DNA of 64,000 nt from positions 14,923,501-14,987,500 of the forward strand of contig CM049402.1 in the NCBI GenBank assembly GCA_026929865.2. The letters run 5' to 3'. Every line of letters begins with the position of its first letter. Within the stretch, counting starts at the first letter, position 1. The position numbers were made by a program, and so were the translations under genes. Shown here in pieces: positions 27,815 to 39,800 of this stretch. Source of the DNA: Hyperoplus lanceolatus. Its lineage: Eukaryota > Chordata > Actinopteri > Uranoscopiformes > Ammodytidae. The notes beneath the pieces were generated by a model, which saw only the letters and a program-made list of their open reading frames with translations, made no database searches and was not told the DNA's origin.

Positions 27815-29570
27815 CAGGGGTGGCCAACCCGCGGCTCGCGAGCCGCATGCGGCTCTCTGCCCAGCTTCGTGCGGCTCTTCAGTTCATATCAAATTATGTG
27901 ATTATAATTTTTTTTTTTATATATATACTTTTTTTTTTGTGTGGGCCTATGTGTGTGCATGTTCGCAAACGTTTCATGCGGCTCTTACGTTCGTTTTACA
28001 TGTTGTCTATTATTTAATTTTTTATTTTATTAATGTGTAGGCCCTATGTGTATGCCTGTTCGCAAATGTTTAATTGAGGACGCAACATAACGTTCGCAAA
28101 CGTTTGGTGCGGACGCAACTTAAAACTGCCCGCTCAGCTTGGAGGGAGGTTTTCCGTGAGTAAACTATTTGTGTCAAGTTCGCTCCGAAACAGAGTGGGA
28201 GAGTTCATATTTTTTGTTGAACGTTATGCCAAGCCAGTCTGCCTTATATGCCAGGTGTCATTTGCGCATTTCAAGGCTTCAAATCTGCAGCGCCACTTCA
28301 GCTCTCTCCATGCTACAAGTAAGTCCCACAAAGCAACATGCATAGTAAGAGAAAAACGCTATTTTAAATTGTTATATTTTTGTTTGTGGACTTGGTTGAA
28401 CTGAGAGTTTGTGTGTGAGGCAGTGCACACAATGTTCATTGTTGAAAATGACTGCCCTGTCGTCTTTAGTCCAGTCCTGTCATTATCACAGGGGCGGCCT
28501 TAACGATCTGGGGGCCCGTTTCAAGTCCTAGTGTGGGGCCCCCTTTTTTTTTTTTTTTTTTTTTTTAAATAAATAATGCTTGTGCATGCATGTGCAAGCT
28601 CCCCGCGAAAATAAAAACGCCCCCCCCCCTGAAATCTTACTGGCCACCCCAGTGCCCCCCCCCCCAGTTCAAATGTTATTTTTTATTTTCATTTTATTTT
28701 TATTAGATTTTTTTCCTGATATGTATCCTAGTTCAGAGATGATATGTATTTTTTTTCTTTCTTAACTTTTTTTGATAGGTAGTTGCCAAGTTCATCACAC
28801 AAACACTCCAATCCACTGATATGAGATCAGTTTGCAATTTTCTATTACTAAATTAATGGTAGGACTGTGGCCACTAGAACTGGTCTCTGGTCAGCAAAGG
28901 CCTTGAAAACAGCATAAGTGTGCTTGTGACATGCGTGCCACCCATGCATGTGTATAGGCACGTGTCCCAGCAGATTTTTGAAATCTGAATAAAAAAATTA
29001 AAGTTTGTAGTTAGCGAGTGTAACATGTTCATAGCAAGGGCAGACTTTCATAAATAAAGGTTTATTTTTTTAGCAAGATATTTGGTCAAAAGCTAGTGGT
29101 CATCCGTCCCTCTGTTGTTAGGCATCTGGCTGCTAGCAAGTTATGTTGTCTTGCTAATTTTACTATTCATCTGAGTTGAAATAAATATTGACTTTTTCCT
29201 TTATTATCTTCGCGAGAATGCACCAGAATGCTTAGATTACATGTTAAAAACACAAAAAAATCTTCTGGGGGGGGATGCCCCCAGATCCCCCTTCAGGGGT
29301 TTAGTTTTCTGACAAACATTACAATGGATACTAACATGATTTGGGCATTTGGGATTATAAATCATCTTTGAATTGGTTGTACAGCATGTCACATGCTATT
29401 CATTCAGGGGTGCGATGGCCACCCCACTCTAACTCTGTGGCCCACCTTGGCCACCCCCAGTCAAAATTTCCGGGAATCGCCACTGTGTGTACCCGTGTGT
29501 ACGATGTGGCTCTTTGCAGTAACACAGTAAAAAATGTGGCTCTTTGTCTCTGACTGGTTGGCCACCCCTG
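27815..29570. mobile_element. hAT (Charlie-like) element with BED-finger remnant
   Basis: 1756 bp with perfect 15-bp TIRs caggggtggccaacc / ggttggccacccctg and the 8-bp duplication cactaaac (27807-27814 and 29571-29578). A transposase N-terminal fragment survives at about 28150-28330. The right half (28489-29485) has additional caggggcgg and cgccactg hAT-like ends that may mark a further insertion, but no target duplication confirms it. Confidence 0.92.
28156..28404 (+). pseudogene. hAT transposase N-terminal fragment (BED-type zinc finger)
   Basis: The frame contains FFVERYAKPVCLICQVSFAH then FKASNLQRHFSSLHA, giving C-x2-C and H-x4-H spacing of the BED finger that starts many hAT-Charlie transposases and their domesticated relatives. 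The frame ends soon after and the RNaseH-like catalytic core and dimerisation domain are missing, so this is a remnant. No splice evidence suggests host use. Confidence 0.78.
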
Positions 29571-29687
29571 CACTAAACAGTCAACTTTATCATGCCCGTG
29601 TTTACGTGCATAGGGATGTACGTGACGCATCCCTACAGCTGACTGTGTGGCAGAGTCACACATCGGGACAACAACCATCCCTTTTAA

Positions 29688-30293
29688 CCCATTGATGACT
29701 ATGGCAATCTAGGATGCATGTCCTTAATGCCTGAGGGTTTTCTGAAAAAATTGTACGAATTGTCAAGTCTACCAAAAACATCTAAGCCTGTGTAGCAAAT
29801 AGAAACATGAAATAAAATACATTTAAAAGTTAAGGTTCACAGGTTTTATTTAAACATGCTCCCTTAGCGCTTACAAACCAACAAATATTTCTAAAAATCG
29901 TCAAAATTAGATGAATTAGAAAATTATTAAATATTGTTAATAAATAGATGCAATGTGTTGTGTGATTTTCGTCAGTAGTCTACAGTAGACCTTGATTCTG
30001 CTCACCAAACGCCACTAACTGTTCCGTCGCCGACATAGCCGGCGTATTTTTTTTATTATTTTGTTTTATTTTTTATTTTTTTGATTGACGTGATTTTCGG
30101 CAAACCACACAACTTTTGGGTGGTCACGTGGTCTTAAAAAAATCAACAAAACCCACCTCATGTGTATTTGAACCAATGACAGTGCATTCTATGCTGGGAA
30201 TGCCATGAAAATTAGATAAAGTAATAATGCTGCGCGATGCAGCATCAGGCAGGAGAGCCAATGTGGCATCACGCAGCAGCCGTCATCAATGGG
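29688..30293. mobile_element. TTAA-flanked element (piggyBac-like MITE)
   Basis: 606 bp bounded by TTAA at 29684-29687 and 30294-30297, with 12-bp inverted repeats cccattgatgac / gtcatcaatggg. TTAA targets and CCC-starting ends fit piggyBac; Kolobok also uses TTAA. No coding frame. Confidence 0.75.
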
Positions 30294-30590
30294 TTAATGG
30301 CCCGTAGCAATATTCTTCTACTTCTTTTAGCAAACAGATACAAGGGGGGTATTTCTTAAACATTTTTCATCCGTGTTTTTGGCGGTTGGTTCAGTTAATA
30401 GTGCAACAACTGCTCGTAATTTCTGCTTTGTTACTTTGCTCCGGAGTAGGCTTTCAGCCCCTTACGACGACCCCGCCCACGTTCAGCAGGTACTATTTGC
30501 GGTGGAAAACGACCCGTGCTGCTACCAAACCAAGTTGAGTCGAGTCGAATTGAGTCGAGTCGAGCTACATGTGCGGTGGAAAAGCGCCAT

Positions 30591-31095
30591 TAGAAGGCCA
30601 TCTATCTTGCCATTCATCGGGTGTCAAGTTTAGATCCCCACCGATCAAAATAAGCTCAGAATGATACATTTGTTTATATTCAATAATAACATCTGTCACT
30701 TCTGATAACAGCAATTTGTTTTGATTACCGTTATTAAAACCATAGATATTTATCAAAATAACAAATTCCCCTTCAACATTTAACACAACAGCTAGCCAAA
30801 GACCGAACTCGTCAGCTTTAAAGGTGATTACCTTCCCAGGGCATCTATTGAAACATATGGCTACACTGCCAGAACGATTAGAACCGTGACTGAATAGGAT
30901 TTTTTCACCCCACTGGTTTGACCAGAAGGTGGCATCATCGTTGCAGGCATGAGTCTCTTGTAAAAAAGTGCAGTGGGCTTTTTGTCCCTTACAAAATAAA
31001 AATACTGCTTTCCTCTTCACATTGTCCCTTAGACCCCTTGTGTTTAGAAGTAGAAAAAAGAAGAAGTGGGTAATCCTCTTACATTCAAAAAAAAA
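30591..31095 (-). pseudogene. L1 ORF2 endonuclease, N-terminal part
   Basis: Minus-strand frame with LLNTRGLRDNVKRKAVFLF, then FLQETHA (catalytic E block), AICFNRCPG, NIYGFNNGNQ and IGGDLNLTPDEW (the G-D-x-N block), characteristic of the AP endonuclease of L1-type LINEs. The frame is cut at 30590 by the TIR element starting at 27236 and resumes at 27233. The exact ORF2 start is not clear; the frame is open back to about 31095. Confidence 0.82.
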
Positions 31096-31156
31096 ATATA
31101 TACCCCTACCTTTTAAATTATATATTCAAAAGCCTGTCCATGTCACGTCATATTAT

Positions 31157-32041
31157 TTACTCTTTAGCATAGATGGGGCGACCATTTATGAAAGCAAATG
31201 GACCGCGGAAATATGCTTTCTCACCAGCCTTTCTTGCTTGCAGAATCTGCGGCCAAAGTTTTTCCCTTTCCAACTTGTCTTCTCTGGTCAGATCCTCGGT
31301 GAACCGGATTTTTGCAGCCTCGCAGACCTGCGACTTCTTAGTCATTCTCCAAATGCCGTCTCTGTGCTGGCCCTTGGTAAACTGTACAATCACCTGGCGC
31401 GTCCTGTTCTCCTCCATCCTCCCCAGGCGGTGTACGGTGTCAACGTAGTCGTCCATGTTCCGAGACCATTCTGGAGCGATGTCTCCGAGCAGACGAATCA
31501 CATCTTGCCTGATGTTTTCCTCCATCTTCTCTCGCATTCCCTTTATTCTCAGGTTCCATCGTCTTTTGTATCGGTCTTGTTCTCTGGACCGTTCCGTGAG
31601 CTCGTCAACTTCTTTTCGTAGGACGGATACCTTGGTTTCCAAAACAGCGACCTTTTCCTTACACTCCTTTACCTCTTCAGCGTTGAACTCGATTGATCTT
31701 GTTATGTTAGCAATCATCACTGCATTTTGGGTCATCTTGGTATTAATCTCCGCCATTTTAATTTCTTGGGTGTCGAATCTAGAATGAAGTGCTAGAATTG
31801 CCTCCATCACATCAGTGGCAGATGGATTTTGTTTAGAGATTTTTCTGGTGTGAGCACCTTTGGATGGAGTCAGTGGTGGGGAGTTGCTTATCTCGTCAAG
31901 GCTTCGTTTCTCACCGCTAGCTGTTAGCTCAACATCCATGGCATAGTCGTGTTCTCTCTGAGAAGATGTAGCTTCTGCGCTATTTGAATTGTCTTCATGC
32001 GATTTTCGGTTAATTTCTAGCTTCTTCGGTTGTTTGGACAT
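31157..32041 (-). CDS. L1 ORF1 protein (intact, 294 aa)
   Basis: Intact minus-strand frame from ATG at 32041. The layout is that of an L1 ORF1p RNA-binding chaperone: a disordered basic/acidic N terminus (about 1-80), a heptad-rich coiled coil (about 85-150, with ECKEKVAVLETKVSVLRKEV), then an RRM-like domain starting RRWNLRIKGMREK with DTVHRLGRMEENRTRQVIVQ, and a basic C-terminal domain ending INGRPIYAKE. It precedes ORF2 by about 60-100 bp, as in other L1s. It has no stops, unlike ORF2, but with ORF2 dead it cannot support autonomous movement of this copy. Confidence 0.9.
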   Translation of the reverse strand: MSKQPKKLEINRKSHEDNSNSAEATSSQREHDYAMDVELTASGEKRSLDEISNSPPLTPSKGAHTRKISKQNPSATDVMEAILALHSRFDTQEIKMAEINTKMTQNAVMIANITRSIEFNAEEVKECKEKVAVLETKVSVLRKEVDELTERSREQDRYKRRWNLRIKGMREKMEENIRQDVIRLLGDIAPEWSRNMDDYVDTVHRLGRMEENRTRQVIVQFTKGQHRDGIWRMTKKSQVCEAAKIRFTEDLTREDKLEREKLWPQILQARKAGEKAYFRGPFAFINGRPIYAKE

Positions 32042-32176
32042 GGTCAGACAGTCAATTAAGATTTTTTAGCCGGGGTACATGATCAAAAAACACACTTTGA
32101 GGAACTTTCCCACATGTGCTCTAAATAGTCACAACCGCTCAGTCCGCCATCTTGCCGGAACTCGGATAGGCCCTTA

Positions 32177-32994
32177 GTGTTGAAAAGTGCATCCTATTCA
32201 TGGACATATAAAGAAATGGACACCGGATTGAAACACGGCGCCCATTCATTCCTATGAAAGCTGCTCATTGGCGCAGAGACGCAACAAGGAAGTATAATCC
32301 GGAAATTCCATGCGGCCCGGAAGCATGACGTAGCATGGACGTAGCTGCACTATGGACCTATCAAGAAAGAGGGCGGCAAGCGTAGCGGACTGGAGGCGGG
32401 AGTAGAATCATTCTCGTTCTGTAGCATCTAGCCTGGCGAAAACAAACTGAAAGCCGTTAAAAGCCGTTGGGCTAATAAAACGCTTGAGGTGACGTTTTGA
32501 AATGAGAAAACTTCCATTTTAATAGTATATGGTCTAAAGATAAGTATGAGCCTATGATTGATATCCAGAAATTTTTTGCAGAGACACAATCTTGTTCACC
32601 GCTTGTACTGTGTGGACAGGGAAACCTGCCTACTGGCCGCATGAAAATAAGCTCCACCTCTCACCATGCAATACCAATGGGTTGGCCACATGTCCATGCT
32701 GGCTGCTCGGAGACGGCACAGTCCTGGGGGCCTGATCCTATTTGGGAAATTCTGACCCACAATCCAGTGCGCACGTGAAGTGACGTAACATCGACGAAGC
32801 CTCCATATGAAAACAAACGGGGATGCGACGGATATAAAAGCAAGAGGCAAGATCAAGGCGCAATGTTATGATGAAATAAGAGAGTAAAGTATGTCCCAAT
32901 AGTACGCCTACTGCATCCTAACTAGATTATTTTTATCGTAGGATGTAGTATGTAGAATAGAAACAAGAAAGAGTATGCGATTCGGAACGCAACC
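32177..32994. other. Right-hand body of the outer TIR element
   Basis: No coding exon. The last 60 bp (about 32930-32994) carry the tgtagtatgtagaatag and gaaagagtatgcgatt blocks shared with 13740-13790. Short GC-rich blocks near 32260-32400 are unexplained. Confidence 0.5.
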
Positions 32995-32997
32995 ATA

Positions 32998-35136
<2,139 letters not shown>

Positions 35137-36800
35137 TCAGTTGGTGGAGTTGGTCACTTTCTGTAGGGCAGCAGCACTTACATGTAGGGAATGCTCATTT
35201 GGAAAAAATTCCCTCAATAGAAACGACAGGAGCATCTGTTATGAAAGACAAGGCAACAACATCAGAATTAGGTGTGTATGCTATAACGAAGAAAAATGAA
35301 ATACATGCAATAAACAAAAGTTAATATTGTGATACTCACATATACCAGCGTTTTGTTTTCTTCACGGTCCTGAAAAAGATTAAAAACGGACTCCATGTCC
35401 GTCTTCTTCAGGACTAGACTATTTGAATCTGTGAAAATAAAAATAAATTTTAGATGATTCATTTCAAAATATCTTGATATTTACTACAAGAACAAAAAAG
35501 ACGTCGCCTACATTTGGCAGTGATTAGGTTGTGCGCCCGCTCCTTGGTCTCGTTCTTCTCCTCATCGGTGCGAGGAGGAGGTGGTAGTGGTGCTGGTTGA
35601 GACTCTGGCCACTGTCTGTCACGCAGAGTGTCGATGTATGTGGCCATCTGAACCTCTGTAGGGTTCATCTTGTTCAGGAAAGAGTTCACTTTTCTGGAGA
35701 AGAATAAAACGACAAGAAAATCTTCATTCACAGACAAGAATCCCAAGTTGTAAAATCTTGTCAGGGTTGGAATTCAGCAACATACTTACTTTTTTAAAAT
35801 AGGCATAACGGGTTTCAAAATGGCGTCAAATACGTTTATGAGAATGGAGTTTCCTGTTAAGACAGACAAATTTTGGGTTTATCTTCAGGAATATCGTAAA
35901 AAAGGAACATCAATGTTTTTGAGCAGATTTATAATCAACTTAATAAATGCATGGCCACTAGAGAAACAACCAACTCATGACAAAAACATCCAAGTCCTGA
36001 ACCAGCAGCTCAACTACGTTTAGCCGCCAGCCATATTTGTCCGTCTGACGGTAACAGCTTACAGGGGGTAGATAATAACAGCTGAGATTCAAACAGTACA
36101 TGTGCAGCCAAACAACTAAAGGTAACACATGGCCAAAAAGCCCTGTACCTACAGGGTTAACATGTTTTTTTATTTACCCAAATCAGATGGTTGTACAGAT
36201 GGCAAAGCTTCCTCTCCTGCCCGCTTCCCTCAAGGTCACAAGTTGGCTACATGGATAAAGTCACTTGAGTTGTTCATCCCCTAAGGTTTTTGCAGATTAA
36301 TGCAGCTTCAACACGACTGCCAATGATTTGCTCAAGCTTACTGGCTGTAAAAGTGATGTCCGTCTACCTTCCACTGAGCCACTGGTTCTATTTTATTTCA
36401 ATACAATTGGGTTAAACGGTTTACTACCAAGCTTGGACTGTCTGAGCTTGTCACAAGCATATGAATATACCTCCCAAAAGACATATTAAAACACCTTATA
36501 ATACCACATAATGATTAATGAAGCAAACCTAATGTTCACTGCCAAGGATTATTAGCTTTGTCAGGTGAGTGTTTAGTCTCTACTGGTTGATTTTATTTAA
36601 TAGCGCTGCAGTGAACTAGCAAGTAAAATTTGCTGTCCACATGATTTTGAGTAAATGGACTGCAAAGTACAGAAGCACTGCTATAATCCTGAAGCTTCCC
36701 TCTTGAGTTTGAACGCTGAGCAAACCTGATATTTCTTTCAGTAGATCAAATATGGCTTTGGTGGCCTCCAGCTGCTCCCGGTTGACTTGGCTCTTCTGAC
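35137..36800 (-). other. Nexin_C domain exons of the sorting-nexin-like gene
   Basis: The end of exon 13 (EATKAIFDLLKEISG) plus exons 14-17 encode the C-terminal nexin domain. Visible blocks: VFDAILKPVMPILKK, then KVNSFLNKMNPTEVQMATYI with DTLRDRQWP (compare the LRxxxWP of other Nexin_C domains), a proline-rich insert, and LLSFLLREFFPNEHSLHVS near the C terminus. In SNX14/19/25 this region pairs with PXA to form the lipid-transfer-like fold; that role is inferred here from family knowledge. Confidence 0.75.
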
Positions 36801-39800
36801 AGTCCTCCCTTCTTGGCAAGGTGCCCTGGTCCTTGGCTTTGGCCTTGATCCCTCCTCCTGACAACCTAAAATTGATCTTCTCTTTTATATTGGACCTCAA
36901 AATTAAATTATGCACGAACGGGCTTTCTGCGCCCTCCCCCTTCAACCCTCCATTTTGGCCGGAGTGTGGCATTGAGTTGGACTCAGCAGGGTTTTCATCA
37001 CCAGCGGTTCTTGTCGAGACCAGAGACTCTTGTGACCTGGATCGGGTCATTCCTTTGAAAATCATTTTCAAGTGAGAGGTTAAGGGATTCTCAGAGTCCT
37101 CGGTTTTGTCATCTGAACTGTTATCATTTGCAGACTGTGGCTCCTTTTGGATTTTTGCTTCCTGAAATGGTTCAGAGTCAAACATGGAGTAAACAATAGT
37201 TGGGACAGTAGGCCCAGTGACAGCATGGCCCTTCCCAGCTGAGGCACTAAGGTCTTCTAAAGGCAAAGCTGTGGATTCAGGTTGTGAAGATGGCGATGGG
37301 ATTTCTTTTGGGGCTTCTGTCTGAGGGCTACAGTTCTGAAAAAGAGAAGAAAACAGGTTGGGACAATTGACCCTGAGGCACAGGGTCAATAATAACTGAA
37401 GAAAATAAATAAATAGGTTCAGTAAGAAATGGAAACAAGGCAACACCGCACCCAAAAAGTCCATCAGGGCAAAACACTAACTCCATTTGTTCATTATTTG
37501 TCTCCTTTTTCCCGCCGTTCAATGTTCTATACCTAATAGTTTTAGTTTATCTTCAGAATATTAAGAAATAGAACATTGAAACTAAAAACATGAAAAGGAG
37601 GCAAACATTTTTGTAAATAAGCCAACGATTTATGCAAATTACTTACCAAAGGCGAGTGATGCCAGCAATAATGCCTTCCTAAACAGAAAAATTGTGTATA
37701 CCTATCTATTGGTAACCAGGTCAAATCTGAACCAGGTTCTGTAAACTGTCAAGGATGTTTACACGGAACAGTTTGATGAATCATTTTACTTTTAGCTTAT
37801 ATGAGTTTGTTTAAACTGTGTCTGATTGTCTCACATTGTTCTTGCCCCATTAGAAAACATTTTAACTTGGTAAACAAAATATTTCTTTAACTATGTTTTA
37901 TTATTATGATTGAGAATTACAGCTATAAATACAAAAGTAAGACTCAGGTTTTAAAGGTCACATATTATGCTAAATGCACTTTTTAAATGTGTTCTAACAT
38001 ATCCATGGGTCCACGGTGTGCCTAGAGACTGCCAAAATATTTAAAAAAAATAACAATCTCTCCTTTTCTCACTCTCTCCCTTTCTGAAATATACTCCAGT
38101 CAGAATTATCCTCATTTCTGACCTCAAAAACTGGAAAGCCAGAAGCTTCCACTGTGCAGCCCACACCCCTATTTCTTATTGGTCCACGGCCCTGACAGAC
38201 AGAGGGCGAGGCGTATCTGGCTTCGCTTCCGGACAGGGGGCGGGGGGAGCTCAAAGATTGTATATTTACGAGGGGAGCTGCAGCTCTTTTTAAAAAATAG
38301 GCCATTGTGAGATTAGCTGAACATCAGCACAGTACAATAAATTATCTGAAAGTTTTTTTCAGCAAACAATTAAAGAAAAACTTATTAGGGACCACTAAGA
38401 CCATATAATATGGTGTATAATAGAACCGAAAAGTGTATAATATGGGAGCTTTAATAAACCAGAATCCTTTTTTAAAGATGACAACTTCTAAAAAAAAGCA
38501 GAAATGTGAAACTTTACCTCTTCTTCCTCTTGTCCTGGAGTGAGGAAGTAAGCCAGGCCACTCAGAATGTGCCACACGCCTCCATGCTGTTCCTCCTCAT
38601 TCAGCAGTATGTCAAGTGGACAGAGGAACTGAAAAACTGGTTGAATGTGGCCGATGTACTCATCAGAAACCAATTCCTAGAAAAAAATGGGTTTCTCATC
38701 ACACATGAACACATAATTACTAGTCATACATGAATATATAATTACTGGTATCTTTCACCTGCAGGAAGTGCTCCACTGATAGCCTGGCTTCTTCTTTGAC
38801 CTCTTCTTTGACCTCTGACTCCTCCAGCGCCAGGACTGTGGGCAGACTTGAATCCTGAAATTTAAAATAAATAAATAAACATGTTTGTTTAACTTCAACT
38901 TCGGTAAGCAGTTAAAACAACTATTTTCTCTCAAGTCAAAGGAACAAATCCTGAGAACCATAAAATATTATTCTGTCAGTACACATTGTGATCTGCTGTT
39001 TTGTCTTCAAAGGGAATTCAAATCAAAAGTTTAATACTGGGTGAAGTTTTCTTTGCCTTGTCAGCTTAGACAAAGTTACTCTATAAATGTATTTAATATT
39101 TTCTCAATTTGGTAGATCTTTTTTCCCTGTACATGTAAGAATATGTCATCCATATAATAAAACATATTCCACAATCTTGACATTTCTGCAATCACCTTAT
39201 ATTTGAGAAAAACGCCCCAGAGCAAACACAGGCTTGAATTGAGTGTTTATCCCAACAAGTTATTTGATACACTATTCATCAGGAAGAATGTTTAATGAAA
39301 ATAACTAGAATGGTTTCAATATATTGGCATAAGCTGCCTTGTGTATAATTGTCATGGTTTGGTGTTTGCCGTCTTGCAACTTGGACATCAAGTCAGTGGG
39401 TCAAATTACCTAAATTCATTGATGAAACATGTAGCCCTCTGCACACAAATACTGTCCTGCTTGGTCGGAAGCAGGTGATGGAAAGCCAATTAAAACAGGG
39501 CGTCATTGATCATGATCTATTCATAAAATATTTCAATAAATAGCAGGACATTTTAAGTTGGCCCACATCAGATTTGTAATGCAGCAAGCACTTTAATTAA
39601 CAGAGCACTTACAAGAAAACATCTGGCTATACAACATGGTTTGATTTTACAAACAGTGTGTAGGCGTTGCACTCTGTTGGCAGTTTATTATTTTACCTGC
39701 CATCTGTTGCGAAAGTGTAAAACATCCATATAGGTCTTTTTGATGTCCCAATGTAGGTTTTCTGGGCTTTCCTTCTCCTCTAGGTGAAGGGTGAAGGTGA

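Larger units (their letters stand above)
27236..30588. mobile_element. TIR element (Harbinger/ISL2EU-like) inside L1 endonuclease, itself carrying two insertions
   Basis: The termini ggcgcttttccaccgca and tgcggtggaaaagcgcc are perfect 17-bp inverted repeats, with AT on both sides (27234-27235 and 30589-30590). A 3-bp tta reading is also possible. Just inside are clustered gactc/gagtc pentamers. About 970 bp belongs to the element itself; the rest is a hAT (27815-29570) and a TTAA element (29688-30293). No transposase seen. Confidence 0.82.
22884..32161 (-). mobile_element. Full-length Tx1-type L1 retrotransposon, interrupted by later insertions
   Basis: A 15-bp target duplication tcggataggccctta flanks it (22869-22883 and 32162-32176). 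On the minus strand it begins gttccggcaagatggcgga at 32161, a typical fish L1 5' end. It carries ORF1 (31157-32041) and then a broken ORF2 (endonuclease and RT), and finishes in an A/T-rich taaaa-type tail at 22884-22930. Subtracting the hAT at 25867 and the TIR element at 27236 leaves about 5 kb, the expected length. ORF2 also has an in-frame TAG and small indels, so the copy is inactive. Confidence 0.9.
20599..32994. mobile_element. Outer TIR element of the nested cluster (family shared with 13328-13800)
   Basis: The first 23 bases (starting ggttgcgttccg) and the last 23 bases (ending cggaacgcaacc) are exact inverted repeats. The flanks share ata (20596-20598 and 32995-32997), a possible 3-bp duplication. 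Its own sequence is only about 130 bp on the left and up to 820 bp on the right. The 11 kb between is later insertions: the element at 20733 and the L1 at 22884. No transposase was found in its own part. The perfect TIRs across 12 kb argue that the two ends belong together. Confidence 0.75.

Noticed and set aside
28489-29485. Further hAT insertion within the hAT at 27815
   Set aside because: Ends starting caggggcgg and finishing cgccactg are suggestive, but the flanking 8-mers do not match.
29609-29635. Tiny inverted repeat tagggatg...catcccta resembling hAT ends
   Set aside because: Only 25 bp in total with no target duplication; likely chance or a footprint.
37647-37678. Including the 32-nt candidate as a regular exon of the sorting-nexin-like gene
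   Set aside because: It gives TG|A at the next junction, while exon 12 joins exon 13 directly in phase 0. Kept only as a possible poison exon.
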